Assembly: GCA_009823505.1 (NCBI GenBank)
Contig: VZQC01006595.1
Location: 1,416,219-1,480,218, forward strand
Source of the DNA: Rhizomys pruinosus
Lineage: Eukaryota > Chordata > Mammalia > Rodentia > Spalacidae
Direction of reading: 5' to 3'
DNA length: 64,000 nucleotides
How positions within the stretch are numbered: the first letter of the stretch is position 1; each line of letters begins with the position of its first letter. Positions 1 to 10,979 of this stretch are shown here, one piece after another. The position numbers were made by a program, and so were the translations under genes. The notes beneath the pieces were generated by a model. That model worked only from the letters and a program-made list of their open reading frames with translations. It had not been told where the DNA came from and did no database searches.

Positions 1-72
1 CTCTCTCCTCTCTTCTCTCTCTCTCTCTCTCTCTCTCTTCTTCTCTCTCTCTCTCTCTCTCTCTCTTGTGTG
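1..72. repeat. (CT)n microsatellite at the window edge
   Basis: Nearly pure CT/TC run that probably continues upstream of the window. Its reverse complement, a GA-rich tract, ends the inverted copy at about 23430-23600, so it marks the outer limit of the duplicated block that can be seen. Confidence 0.9.
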
Positions 73-262
73 CATGTGCATGTGGAGGCCAGAGGTAGAC
101 ACTGATGATTTCCTTAGTCATTTTCCACCCTATGTTTTGAGACGAGGTCTGTCACTAACCCTGAAGGTCGCAGATTTGGGAGGATGGGCTGGCCAGCAGG
201 CTCCAGACAGTTCCCCTGTCTTCACACATTCCCCAGGTTGAGATTACAGACTGTCTGACACT
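73..262 (-). mobile_element. B4/RSINE-type SINE, antisense
   Basis: It reads GTGGAGGCCAGAGGTAGACA, then a region with 'gagacgaggtctgtcactaa', then 'ctggccagcaggctcc' and 'gagattacag'. This is the antisense order of B4-type rodent SINEs, which are fusions of ID and B1 parts. The inverted copy is at about 23220-23410. Subfamily not assigned. Confidence 0.7.
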
Positions 263-279
263 CTTTGATTTCCTTTTCA

Positions 280-508
280 ATTTTTATGATCACTAAACTT
301 TTTCCATAGGTCATACATCATTTCTCAATCAAATCCAGAATCACTTCCCTTTCCATGCCCCCCCACCCCACCCAAGTCCCTGCACTCTGCCATCCATGTC
401 CTGTATCCCCCTCTGAGTCCTTCCAGAGGTTTTTTTTTTCCAGCTCTTTTGTTGTTGTTCTCTCCAACTTGTATTGCTACAGTATATATACATTTATATA
501 TACATAGT

Positions 509-539
<31 letters not shown>

Positions 540-665
540 ATATATATATATACATATATACCATATCACTTTAATTTTGGATGTTTTTCCTAAACTTTGT
601 CTATTTCCTTAAGGAAGTGCTCAAAAGTTCCTCCTTGGCAATCCAACACATCAATCCTGCACCTC
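280..665 (-). mobile_element. L1 3'-end-like repeat, antisense
   Basis: Antisense of a 3' terminus that on the other strand contains 'gatcaataaaaaattg' (inverted copy 23040-23215), an AATAAA-type signal followed by an A-rich end. The C-rich stretch 'cccaccccacccaag' is shared with loci at 25801-26205, 39850-39920 and 45370-45450, so this is a dispersed family and not unique DNA. L1 3' UTR is the most likely identity; the family name is uncertain. Confidence 0.55.
481..562. repeat. (TA)n microsatellite
   Basis: Alternating T and A with ATAT/TATA runs. The inverted copy has a shorter, different TA tract at about 22895-22950, so the locus has changed length between copies. Confidence 0.9.
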
Positions 666-1030
666 TGCTCCACATGGGGGTCTTTCCCTCCCATGGTCCC
701 CCAAATGAAGTCCAGTAACACAATCCTGTCTCAGTCCCCCTGCACTGGCCTCCATGATACAGCCCAGGTAGTCCAACAATGGCAGTCTATATTCTGACAA
801 AGCTGACATCCCCTTAGCTGTTTAGTCCACAAGCTGAGTATCTCAGTAGACCTCATCTGACATTGAAGGTTGGAGTATTCTTGGAGAGACATGAGTCCTC
901 AGTCCAACTGGATGGTTACAAAGCTGTGTCTCATGTCTTTGAGGAGTGCCAAAAGTGGTGGCAGCCCACAGAGTCAGATGCACTTGCCAGTAAGAATTGA
1001 AGACAGGCCAAACAAACAGTACTCTCTCTC
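600..1030 (-). repeat. LTR-like composite repeat, antisense
   Basis: On the minus strand (inverted copy 22430-22860) it reads 'cagcttgtggactaaacagc' followed by 'ccattgttggactacctggg'. This resembles the 3' part of ERVL-type LTRs, including the one at 5322-5798 ('cttgtggactgagcag', 'ctgttggactccttgag'). I therefore call it LTR-derived, with uncertain family. Some reading frames cross it but show no protein similarity that I recognise. Confidence 0.4.
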
Positions 1031-1102
1031 TTTTTTCTTTTTGTCTCTTTACTTAAGATCTTCAGTTCTATTCTGCAGTACATTTTCTCTAGTCTGTACT
1101 GA

Positions 1103-1500
1103 TTATTTATTCTGGTTGTAACTTTCCTTTTGGATGTTTAAGGCCACACAGTTTGCCCAGATTAACCAAGTGTTTTTTGTTTTTCTCAAGGTCAGTTTAG
1201 GATCTGGTCTCAGGGGTCTCTCGGGTTTATTTTTTGGGGGGGGGTGGGAGCCCCTTGCTCCTTTCAGCTTATCATTTACCTGTTCCATCCACTGAGACAC
1301 ATAATCAGATCTTGCTAGATCAGGCTTCCTTTCTGAAGCATGAGAAGACTTCCTCTTTATAGACTGGACACTGGCTGAAGTCCCATTAGTGGCTCTCCAA
1401 GACCTCCCTGAACAGAAGACTGGTGACCCACATTTGCAGGACATTTCAAGAGATGCCCCCATGAGCTAGTCCCCTAAGTCTTAGTTGACCTCTGAGGGCA
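1103..1500 (-). mobile_element. ERV-internal-like repeat, antisense
   Basis: Minus-strand sequence with 'cagccagtgtccagtctata' and 'ctgaccttgagaaaacaaaa' is repeated at 22030-22340 (inverted copy) and, more diverged, at 55490-55860, where it lies upstream of a retroviral LTR. That placement suggests an endogenous retrovirus internal fragment. A 119-codon open frame on the minus strand (1103-1462) is not conserved at the third locus. Confidence 0.4.
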
Positions 1501-1599
1501 AGGAACAAACTTCTCCCTTAGGTCCCTCGGCCAAAATTGACACTCTTTGATTTTACATAGGTACTGGAAATCTGATCTTGGTCCTTATGGTTGTCATCA

Positions 1600-1835
1600 A
1601 ACAAACCCTTCTGTCTTCAATTGCTTTTGTCAGGTAATTTGTCATAGTAACAGAAAATAAAACAGTAAAAAATAATGTGACCAGCCTGCTTCTGACTGCT
1701 GTCGCCATGACTTCCTTACCAGGAGGGACTGTGCTTTCAAGCTGTGAGCCAGAATAAACCTTCTTCTTTACTTTGCTCTTTTGCCAATATTTCTATCACC
1801 GCAACAGGGAGAGTATGCAAGGTAATATTTTGTCA
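1600..1835 (+). repeat. Rodent interspersed repeat with 'gagccagaataaacc' core
   Basis: Contains 'tgctgtcgccatgacttcct', 'ggagggactgtgctttcaag', 'ctgtgagccagaataaacct' and a 'caccgcaacagg' end. This is a common medium-copy rodent repeat, probably an LTR-like or non-autonomous element. It is present in all the duplicated copies (16150-16370; 21630-21850 inverted). Confidence 0.6.
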
Positions 1836-2059
1836 GGGGCATTTTGCTAAGATTATAAAAGAGAAAAGGTCCTTTGTCATTTAGCCATGATGAGAGGGGG
1901 GGCAGAAAGGGTATGCAAAGTCAGCTAGAGCCTTTTGGAGAAAATTACAAAATATTACTATTCTTGTAAAGTAGTAGAACAGTAGAACCCCTGGTTCTGC
2001 TTTAAGAATCAGCCACATGAAGATAGGAATTTTAAAAGCAATCACTCTATACCTCATAA

Positions 2060-2230
2060 AAAATGTGGAGCTATTATTTCACCCATTTTAAAAGAGGGAT
2101 AAGTGAAGCTCAGAGAGATTCCATAATCTGGCTAGCACCCCAGCTGGCCAATGGTAGTGTTGGACAGACTTGGGCTCACCAGGGCATGGTGATTCCAGTG
2201 ATTCATGATGCCAGGTCTCTTATTGAAAGA
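2060..2230 (+). mobile_element. MIR SINE (3' half)
   Basis: 'attatttcacccatttt', 'gaagctcagagagattcc' and 'ctggccaatggtagtg' follow the order of the MIR core and 3' region: count of cells, 'gctcagagaggttaag', 'cacagctagtaagtgg'. MIR is ancient and immobile, so its presence in every duplicated copy shows that block F carries old host DNA and not only young repeats. Confidence 0.65.
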
Positions 2231-2269
2231 GGAAGAAACAAAGATCAGGGTGAGGTGAGAGAGGGACAG

Positions 2270-2390
2270 CAAGAGTCTTGGAAGCTGGGCAGGAGGAGGA
2301 GGGATGGCTGAAGATAAGAAGGGGAGGAGGGGAGGAGGAAGGGTTGGAGGCGGGAGGGGAGAGGGGAGGGGGGAGATCCTGGGGAGCAAA
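2270..2390. repeat. Purine-rich (GGA/GGGA) tract
   Basis: About 110 bases of almost pure G and A on the plus strand. It creates long spurious reading frames on both strands. In the two inverted copies the tract differs from this one by several small insertions and deletions. Confidence 0.8.
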
Positions 2391-3009
2391 AAAGCACAAT
2401 CCAGTGAGAGTGTGAGAAATCATTCCATGGAGTCAATAAATGACCCATAAGTGTATCTGACTACTTTGTTGTGCCTTCTTACCGTGCTACTTTGGTACAT
2501 AATTACTTCAATTTTGTTGAGAACATAAAGCAAATGAGCCTCATTTGCTTTAATTCTGTTCTATTATGAAGTTTGATTTTAGAAAGTCACTCTGTGCTGT
2601 TTCCTACTTGGTTTTTCAGTCTGTTCTTTGATCTCACTGAAAATACAAATCACCAGGGACACTCAAGGTACGCTTTCACCTATCTGATGAGCAAGTTTAT
2701 CCAAGCTGTATCCATGGCTCCCTTTCCTAGACCTTCCCCTCTAGTTTGTTGCTGTATAGACATAACCACACGTGCACCATGCACGTGCACGCACACACAC
2801 AAACAACAAGCACATAATTCAGACATCTGATGTCTCCAGGTAGCCCTGTTACTCCTGAAGAGCATGAAAGCTTCCAAACTCTTGCCCTCTGGTCAGGCAC
2901 TTCCATCACAATGATTGAATCAAAATAGTGTCATTATGATAGGTACACTAAGAAGGAAAGGCTATTGTCAGTTATCACTGTAAGATCCCATCAAGAAATG
3001 TTCAAATAC

Positions 3010-3115
3010 CTGGGAGTGGAGGGAAGAAGTCGACCCCCAGGCCTAGCATGTGTGAGGCTCTGGAGTCGATCTCTAACACAGTAACAAACAAAATGAAACA
3101 AAAAAAGCATGCACT
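3010..3115 (+). mobile_element. ID-like tRNA-derived SINE fragment
   Basis: 'cctagcatgtgtgaggctct' then a B-box-like 'ggagtcgatctctaac' and an A-rich end match the layout of ID elements ('cctagcatgcacaaggccct', 'ggttcgatccccagc'), with the head missing. Inverted copies lie at about 14985-15080 and 20355-20450. Confidence 0.5.
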
Positions 3116-3639
3116 TAAAATCAGTATAACACAAGCATAAAACCTCCCTGTGTCCTTAAAGAAGCCAACTCCCTCCTCCACACCTAACACACATTGCACT
3201 TTGGGTGAACAATGGGGTATTTTATGCTAACAGGGCATGACCAGTTTGGCCCAGGACTCACACATGACCCTCTATTTCCTTCTCCCAGTGTTTCTAGGCA
3301 CTCCTCACAGATGGGAGCAGGCTGTTGGTAGGAAAGGACTCTGGGGACTGGAGATCACTTACCCTCATTATCCTGGTGAAGAGCTGTGATTTCCATCCAC
3401 CCACATGGATTTCCAGAAGCCTTTGCTTCATTCGCCCACAGCCCCCTCAACATTTTAGCTGTTTTCTTTCTTGCTCATGACTGTACTGAGTCCTAAATCT
3501 CTGTTATTTTGTGTCTTTGGATATATACATTTTTCACTTAAGATGAAGTTCTTTTGATACATTAATTTTGTGGAAGGACAGGGTCCTGATGTCCCATCCT
3601 AAGCCTTTTCTCCTGTTACAAATGTCTTCCTTTATGAAT

Positions 3640-3795
3640 TTGCTCATGTGTGAAATGAGGTTAATAATACAATAATATAATTTACATTGTATAAATCATG
3701 GGAGCTCAGTGAAAACAGCACATCCTGTGGGACAGTGCAATGCCTGGAACATGGAGCTAGAACATGGTAAGTGCCAGACATGGTTATATTGTTAT
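3640..3795 (+). mobile_element. MIR SINE
   Basis: 'gtgtgaaatgaggttaataa', a gap, then 'acagtgcaatgcctggaaca' and 'catggtaagtgcc' follow the MIR 5'-to-core order. Small indels separate this copy from those at about 14325-14450 (inverted) and 16910-17045 (direct). For example 'gaaaacagc' here is 'gaaacagc' in both other copies. Confidence 0.6.
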
Positions 3796-4214
3796 CTTGA
3801 TAATGAAGTGTCCTCAGGGCCTGTGTGAGGTGCTGACACTTTTTCTCTATGGGTTTTCACACCACTTGTTCAGTAATTGGTAGAGCCTTGACTCAGAGTA
3901 AATAGCAAGAGCTCAGGGGGGTGAACTTGGCTACTAAACCTCTACCTTGATCTTTGGAGGTGTTTTCCCCCAGTTGGAAAGGTAGGGGCCCCATTCCTTT
4001 TCTAGTCAAATGATTCCTGCTTTATCCAGGAGATTGCTGTGACAGGAAGAATGTTGGTTAGAAGTGAGCCAAGAAGCTCTTACACTGATGGGTATTAGGT
4101 CCTGTGTTCAAAAATATGCTTTAACTCAGGCTGTGGTCCTGCTCTGGAGAGTCTCCACACTACCCAGCACTAGGCTTCCATGTCACAAATGCCTAAAGAA
4201 ATATTTTTATTTTT

Positions 4215-4309
4215 ATTTTTTTTATTTATTTTTTTAATTAATTGTATTTATTTATGTATGTGTATGAATGTACTGTCTGATGTAAGGTTCTGGCACCCGT
4301 GTCGTGCAA
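4215..4309 (-). mobile_element. B2-related SINE, 3' tail only
   Basis: 'atgtgtatgaatgtactgtc' and 'cacccgtgtcgtgcaa' are the antisense 3' tail of the local B2-related SINE. Homology stops at about 4309 where the full element would continue 'tgccgcggaggtcag'. The stop coincides with the end of duplicated block F. Confidence 0.8.
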
Positions 4310-5321
4310 GCGAAGTACTAATTGTTGTGGTAGATTACTTTGATGTACAACTAGCAGAATGTGGATGGTCTAGTGTATGCACTGATTCCGTTTTGTTTTT
4401 TTTTCTGTCAAAATATGGCCCAGATCTTCTCTGTGGCTAATTATACATCCCTAACCACCTAGAGGATGCTAGCTTTGTGGATCAGCCATGGGTTATTCCT
4501 CACCAAGGAGAGAAAGGCTAATAGCCAATTAGATTTTGAGGATATAAGGCATATGGCTGCCAAGAGCTGCACAGTATTTCAAGCAGGTGAGGTGGTAGCT
4601 GGGTGCTGAACGGAGGAGTCTTGCTTGACTCAAGGAGATCTAATATTTGGCTTACGTATATTGGGGTTTATGGTCCATTGGTAACACTCTATAGGTATTC
4701 AGATGACCAACTATACTAACCCCTTCAATTTGGTTTTCTCTTAAGCTTTTTCCCATGCGTTACATTCAGGTTTTTAGCAGGCATGCAACCATCAGCCCTT
4801 CTCTTTTCCCATCATTCTTTTCTTGCAGTTATCCAGTTACAGGCAAGATTCTTTAACTTTTTTTTTGTTGAAGGGGGGGGCCTTGGATCCCTGGTCACAT
4901 CTCTTGGTGAATACTCCTCCATCTGATACTCACGAGAGCTTCTATGCTTATTAGATAAATTTTGCTTATAGTGCATCGCTTACAGGTTGATATACTTTCA
5001 GTATTTATTTTGGGTTCTGATAGAGAACTAATCCATTATCCTCTTTCCCACAGTTCCTATGATCTAATTAGTCAATTAAAGAAGGCAGTTTTACTGGTTT
5101 TAGAGAAGAGATTCGCCGTATACAAAGTTGTCTCCAATTTACAGTAGAGAGTGACTCATCCTCGATCATATTCCTCTTGTTCTATGAAGGGGAGGTTAAG
5201 AAGTCTTCTCATATTAAACCTGTGTGGCACCTAGAGGTAAGTTTCATTATGGACTCATTATAAAATAGTTGTTACAAGTAGGATCCACAGAGGGGTTTGA
5301 TGCCTGTACAGCAGTGTGAGG
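4310..5321. other. Unassigned AT-rich sequence
   Basis: No repeat, gene or RNA motif was recognised. It has poly-T runs (4195-4245, 4395-4405, 4858-4866) and a G run at 4874-4881. It separates copy F from the ERVL element and is not repeated elsewhere in the window as far as I can see. Confidence 0.5.
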
Positions 5322-5798
5322 TGTTAATCCTGGATGTCAACTTGACTGGACTAAGGATGAACAAATAGAGAAAAGGATCTTTGGATTGGACCTACCTCAA
5401 CTCCGGATGGCCCACCCCAAATGAGGGCAATTTCCTTCTTCTAGACAAGCATGTATAAAAGGTCATGGCAGAGGGAGCTGGTCCCTTTTTTCTCCTGCGG
5501 CTTGCCTCTCTCACACTGGTGGTGAGTTTTCTTGCTGCTGATCAACCCTTGGATCAGAGTATGTACTGAGACCGGCAGATCTCCTGGAATCCATTGGGCC
5601 TTCAGCACCAGATTGGGACTACTGAGACATCCAGCCTTGTGGACTGAGCAGTTCCCTGGATTCTCAGCCTCTCCAGTGTGGCACGGCTACTGTTGGACTC
5701 CTTGAGCTTCTGTCACAGTGAGCAAATCAATAAATGTTATATATGCTATATATTCTTCCTGTTGCTTCTGTTTCTTAGAGAACCTTGACTTTAATGCA
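5322..5798 (+). mobile_element. ERVL-class 5' LTR
   Basis: It starts TGTTAATCC and ends 'ttaatgCA', giving TG...CA termini. It has a TATA-like 'gtataaaagg' at about 5453 and an AATAAA at about 5730. The 3' end 'tgtttcttagagaacc' is typical of ERVL LTRs. A leucine-tRNA-type primer binding site follows six bases later, and ERVL-like gag and pol remnants follow that, so this is a 5' LTR and not a solo LTR. The subfamily (MLT2/MT2-like) is a guess. Confidence 0.75.
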
Positions 5799-5803
5799 GA
5801 TTT

Positions 5804-5820
5804 TGGTACCAGGAGTGTTC
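5804..5820 (+). other. Retroviral primer binding site, tRNA-Leu type
   Basis: TGGTACCAGGAGT lies directly after the LTR. It is complementary to the 3' end of a leucine tRNA, the primer that gives ERV-L its name. This is the strongest single piece of evidence for the class of the element. Confidence 0.8.
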
Positions 5821-6995
5821 TAGAGAAACAGAATTGAAAGGATGAATTTCTTTAGTGGGCTTTGGTGTTCTTCTGGAGCCAGCTCTCTAACCCAATAAGC
5901 CTAGAGTTACTGAAGCTCTTCCTGGTGGCATGAAGAGAATGATAATCCTTGGTGCAGACTATTTGATGTATTATGAAGATAGATCCATTTGACTCACCTA
6001 ACTCGCCTCTTGTTTAGGAGCAAGGAATTTAGCAATATATAATAAAATGTTTGAGAAATTGCAGAAATAGAATAAGCAAATAATGATGGTTGCCTGTTGC
6101 TCCTAGCATGATCTGGATAAGTGATAGAGGAAAATAACAGCTCAGTGATAAAAATGCCCAGCTCCAGATTCGAAACAATCGTTTAAATTTCCAAGTGTGC
6201 TCTGGAAGAGAATCTTCTCTCCAGCAGCCAAGAGCTAAAGTGCAGAAAATCAAGCTGGAGCCTTTTATATATTGTCTGATTTACAATGAAAATTTAATTC
6301 CCAGCATGAAGAGTGTCAGCAGTTAAAGTGAGAGCACTGGTGGGAAAAGGGGAACCCTGAAACTTGGGATGGAGATGTGGGAGAACCACAATGATGAGGA
6401 TTTGAACCCTCGATTCTGAGAATTTTCTTTATCTGAGGAATTAAACTCCCCACCCTCAGCAGAGAATCCACACCCTGCAGATCCCTCCTCCCAACCCTTG
6501 CCTGAGGAAACTAATCTCCCCTCCCAGTGCTAATGTCCCTTGGGCCAAACAATTGTTGCCTCTAGACCTATAACCAGATTAAGGCTAAGCAAGCCCCTAA
6601 AGGTGAGATAGAAAGTGTGTGGTCCATGAGGAGGTGATGCTACACCACTAAAGAAATTAATGAGTTTGCCGATTCATTCTGGCAGAAGCTAAGGAATATG
6701 TGTGGGAATGGATTTTAAGGGTATGGGATAATGGTGGGAAGGAATATAAAATTGGATAGACTGAGTTTATTGATATGAGCCCACTGAGTAGAGATTCTAG
6801 GTTTAACATGGAAGCTGGAGCGGGTAAAAAAGGTGTTTAAAAGTTTTTGAATGGTTGGCTGATGTATTTATTAAAACATGGCCTTCTAACAGCGAGTTAG
6901 AGATGCCTTGATATTCCTTGGCTTAGTATGGATGAAGGGATGTGAGGGTCAGGCAGATGGGATGCTCGAGTGGATTCAATGTGAAAAACCACATT
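5821..6995 (+). pseudogene. ERVL gag-region remnant
   Basis: Lies between the primer site and pol-like sequence, in the expected place for leader and gag. No frame stays open for long; the longest frames are antisense and meaningless. Passages such as 'gagtttgccgattcattctg' and 'gggtatgggataatggtggg' fit a gag capsid region, but this rests mainly on position. Heavily mutated and non-functional. Confidence 0.5.
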
Positions 6996-7560
6996 CTCCA
7001 CAGTATGAGGACCCAGAGGACATGCGTTTCACTGAGTTTATAAGATGAAAGTACTGAGAGAGAGACATGAAGTTTCTCCAAGTGCCTTGGTTCCACTCCT
7101 GTTACAGCCTCCTGTGCTTAAGCATGTACCTACTGGCTTCATGGGGTTTGCCCTATGATCAGTTGACGAGGAAGAGAAGACTAGGGCCTGGTTACTGATG
7201 GTTCTGGCACACTATGCAGCACCACCCAGAGGGGACAGCTGCAGAATTACAGCCTATTTTTCTGAAACAACCTAAAGGACACTGGTGAAGGAAATTCTTC
7301 ACAGTGGGCGGAACTTCAAGGGCAGTGCACATGGTTGTGCATTTTGCCTGGAAAGAAAAATGGCCAGAGGTTCAATTATATACTGATTCATGGTGTAGCC
7401 AATGGTTTGGCTGGATGGTCAGGGACTTGGAAGGAGCACGACTGGAAAATTGGTGTAGAAAGACATTTGGGGAAGAGTATGTGGCAGAGCCTCTGAATGG
7501 TCACAAGGAATGTAGAAAAGATACAATAGAATGTAACTCATGTAAATAGGGCTTGCATAT
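6996..7560 (+). pseudogene. ERVL pol remnant (RT end and RNase H)
   Basis: In changing frames it encodes a stretch resembling the ERV-L RNase H: 'LYTDSWC' (DSW with the catalytic-type aspartate), then after frameshifts 'NGLAGWSGTWKEHDWKIG'. A frame at 7304-7549 covers part of it. The sequence between gag and this point is far too short for a full reverse transcriptase, so most of RT is deleted. Integrase is not seen; the element stops where the anomalous region begins. Confidence 0.7.
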
Positions 7561-10160
7561 TTCAGACAGGCATGCGGTTGGATTTCCAGCACCTTTATGA
7601 ATCCAAGCACGTGCGGGTATTGACCAACTCCAAAGTCTGAAGGTTGAGTCTCATGGACTATGAGTAGTCTTTGGCATAAGAGCAGCCCTCTCCGTTTCCC
7701 TATCCATAGCGTGAGTTTGCCGCCTAGGGTTATGTCGATGCTCATAGGGGCCCGCAATTTAACAGCAGAAGACCCTGTGGTCATCTCTTAAGCCAAAAAG
7801 CGCAAATTATGCAATGAGAGAACATAGAACTAGAAATCTGATTGAAAACAAGAAGTGCGATGCCTTCCCAATCAAGCCAAGAAGAATCAGTGTGACCATA
7901 ATGGAACATCCAGCGACTGTGTTTTCCCAACATTTTCGTAGCGAGACAGACAGTAGTAATTAGAGGAAATAACCAAATCAACACTTATGTGCCTCCAAAT
8001 ATTCTGCGTTTTCTTCTCAAAAGTTCTTAACAAGTTGAGTCGTGTGAATCGGAAGATCTCTCTCAAGGACTCAACCTGGGCTTGTTTTGTGTAAAATGCC
8101 TTACATTTTTTGAGGTTATTGTGAACGGGAGTTTTTTTCCGTGAACTCTTTCTCTGATTTGCTTGTTTTTTGTATATAGAAAGGCTACAAAAAAAAAAAG
8201 GAAAGAAAGAAAGAAAAAAAAGAAAGAAAGAAAGGCTATATTTTTTAAAGTATTTGATATCGCGTGCCATGCTTTGCTGAAAGTTCTATTCGAATTGGTA
8301 CCTCCATTCCTGTGACGTTATAGTGGTATGAATGGGAATCTAGTGATGTGTGGAATTTGCGTACTACAGTGATGTATATAGCCATCTAAATAGTGAATGT
8401 AACTGTTAGTTCTCTATCTTTGTGGAATATTTCACCTATTCTCCCTTTTATCGAATTTACTGTCTTCTCTCTTCCATATCAAGCTACCATCCAAGACTTA
8501 CCTGTACATAAGTCCTATGAGTTTCCAACCACGCGTTCATAATTGACAAAGGATCAGCGCGATACCTTGAGCCATCATCGCGTGTCTGGCTTGCGCGATA
8601 CTCTTATAGAATGAGCGTACTAGATTCTCAGCCAAAGAATGATTTTACATTTCCGCGTGTATAGACTAGTTGCTGGTACGCCTTGTTAGGGCCATGGTCA
8701 TCTGTCTCACTTTATAGATACTCTACCCACTCATCCTCAGAAGAAAAATCTACGCATTACCACGTAAAATTCCCATACATAGATACTAGTATATATCACG
8801 AGTAGATGATGGATGGAATGCTCCCATCTTGTTAGTGCACCAAGCCGCGTCTTATTCAGTGCTCGTCGAATTTCTAATTTGAGGATTGAAGCACCATGTC
8901 CCTGGAGGTGCTTGGGCAATGTTCTATTGAAAGGAGCCATTTATATTAGGTGAAATATGCTTTGATAATTCAGTTGTCTACTATGACTATTACATAGTTT
9001 ATGCATGTATTCCTCCTGCTACTATCGCGGCAAAGATAAATATACATGCGCGCTAACAGTGTGACGCAAATGCCTGTGTGGATGATAGTGGTGGTTGATG
9101 ATGTTTCCATCTGTTATCACTAATTTCGTCGCCATGCAGATCCCTTTGGCGTGGAAGAAAATGTGGTGTCGGAGCTTCCACTGCTACCTCTACTCTATGA
9201 CGTGTGATAGTATGGCGGTTGACTAGTGGTGCTTATTTTACTCTGCTGTGGTTTCTTCCTCGCAATATTTGGGCGTGAGAGATTGAACTTTGCTATCGCA
9301 ATGAGAAGGAGTTTTAGCGAGGGACATTCCTAATTGTCTCTATTCTTTCTCTCATATTATTTGCTACGTATGGCGAGAAGTCCCTCTGATTATGTAGGAT
9401 TCTCTTCGAAGGTTGGTAAATTCCTGATGCTCCTTCATCTGGATCTGGGCGTTAATTTCTTATTAGTGCCTGGAAGCCCTCTATATATTCACTGTATTGG
9501 GCGTTCCTCCATATATTGTTAATGAGTCTAACTTAAAGGTTAAGTGATGCTCATTCGTATTGTTTTGATATTTTTGCTAGTTATCCTCACTCAGAGTTCG
9601 AGGAAAATTTAACCATTTTATTTCACATTTATATTAGTACCATCAGAAATGTGGTTCAAAAAGTAAGTATCGCCTGATTAATATTGTTCTTAACTTTGTA
9701 TGGGCGTAGTGTCCGATGTGAATGAGTTGCTCGTCTTCATGTTGAGTGTTGGTAATATACACATTTGATGTCCTAGTGTAGATTTTACTTTTCGCGTTTT
9801 GGATTTATATGATGCTGACATGTACCTTTCGATCCTTATATTCATATCTCACAAGACAGTGCGAATATTTTAGAATTCATTGCCACTTCGTATTCGTACA
9901 CTGTTCCATGTGGGGTTGTAATAATGTTGAGTCTTTAGTGTTCATCCTCTACTCCATAGATATAATAACGGATAGTCTCTCCTTGTCCGCAGGTGCCTTC
10001 GCCTCGGCATGCGCTAGGAGCGCGAACTCACACGACTCTTCATTTGGGGTCTGTGATGTTAGAGGAGGATTGAGTTGTCATTCTACTTTTACCAATAATT
10101 TCTATTTAGCATGTAGGCCATCATGCCCAATAGAATAGCAACATCATTGCGTCTTCGTAG
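7560..10160. other. AT-rich segment with undepleted CpG
   Basis: CpG is common here (for example 'accacgcgttcat', 'cagcgcgata', 'catcgcgtgt', 'cttgcgcgat' within about 80 bases near 8530-8600), while the rest of the window shows strong CpG loss. GC content stays low, so it is not a CpG island. No B1, B2 or MIR is readable. Frames up to 127 codons show no recognised domain. Traces of antisense L1 ORF2 occur at 8090-8290. It may be an uncorrected long-read stretch, or foreign or unusual DNA; see findings. Confidence 0.75.
8090..8290 (-). mobile_element. Heavily altered L1 ORF2 trace, antisense
   Basis: 'gaacgggagttttttt', 'tttgcttgttttttgtata', 'agaaaggctac' and 'tttgctgaaagtt' occur in the same order as antisense L1 ORF2 at 41670-41800 ('gaatgggagtgtttct', 'gattgcttgttgttggtata', 'tttactgaaagt'). 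Divergence is scattered and includes new CpGs. A (GAAA)n tract at 8190-8236 sits inside it. Confidence 0.55.
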
Positions 10161-10979
10161 TATATTTTTTTAGTAGGCAACATGAGATTTAAAGTGTGAC
10201 ATCGTGGAATGATATGCAGTCTGGCCACATTACTATGAGACTACAGCCTAATTATAAAGGACTAGGACTCGTCTTAAGTTGTATTCAAAATATGCCTGTG
10301 CATATATAACAGAGTACAATTCACCAACTGTTTGACTATGGGAATCCTATGAGGTTGTATTAAGTGCAAACAGAAAACTTTTGTGGGAATCATAAGTTAC
10401 TCCATCTTGCATAATGCAACTCAATTGTGACCCACTAAGATGACGTGATGAATCAATTCTGGTATAGATAATACAGTCAATGTTAACTGAAAACAACTGT
10501 GTTATATATTGTAGAATCCCTTAAAAAAAACAAATAAAAGAGGGAAAAAGAAAGAATGAACAAAAGAAAAAAAATAAAACGATTCACATTTGAAACATAT
10601 AAAACCTGAAATGTTAGAAATAATGATAAAATAGGCTCATATGAATTACTGAATGATACTACACAACCATTCTTTCATACAATGGAAAAGTATTGTCTTT
10701 TCAGAGTTTATGTTTGTAAGAACATCTTTTGTCAAGGTTAAATGTTGTAAAGGAACTGATTCATCTGTGTTCCCTGTTCAGTCAAAATTTAGACATGGGG
10801 TCAGTATATTATAATTGATAAATATTTAGTAAAATATTAAATACCTAAAAATCCTATGTGCATTCAAATAGTCAGAAAATACAATTTTGCAGATCATATC
10901 AAATTGCAATATTGAATGAAATATAAATGCTATGGAAAGTTTGTCTAGGGAAACCAATGGGGGCTTACAAACAGAATTG
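10161..10979. other. Unassigned AT-rich sequence
   Basis: No gene or recognised repeat. An A-rich stretch with AAAAGAAAG-type runs lies at 10530-10580. CpG is rare again from about 10160 onward, so the edge of the anomalous segment lies near here. Confidence 0.5.

Larger units (their letters stand above)
1..4310 (+). repeat. Duplicated block, reference copy F
   Basis: This span is matched by 20139-23480 (inverted; F1-F3320), 13784-16038 (inverted; F4310-F2044), 16039-16587 (direct; F1489-F2043) and 16589-17475 (direct; F3321 onward). Differences seen by eye are mostly one- to few-base indels, many in homopolymers. Content is composite repeat DNA plus old host sequence; no gene. Confidence 0.9.

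Noticed and set aside
7887..8270. 127-codon minus-strand frame in the CpG-rich segment
   Set aside because: Partly encoded by a (GAAA)n tract and an L1 trace; no domain, and the segment itself is suspect.
9809..10138. 109-codon plus-strand frame in the CpG-rich segment, considered as a foreign gene
   Set aside because: No recognisable motif, no coding-type composition and no neighbouring genes. The segment better fits noisy sequence.
7560..10160. CpG island or promoter
   Set aside because: CpG is frequent but GC content is low and there is no gene or transcription start to go with it.
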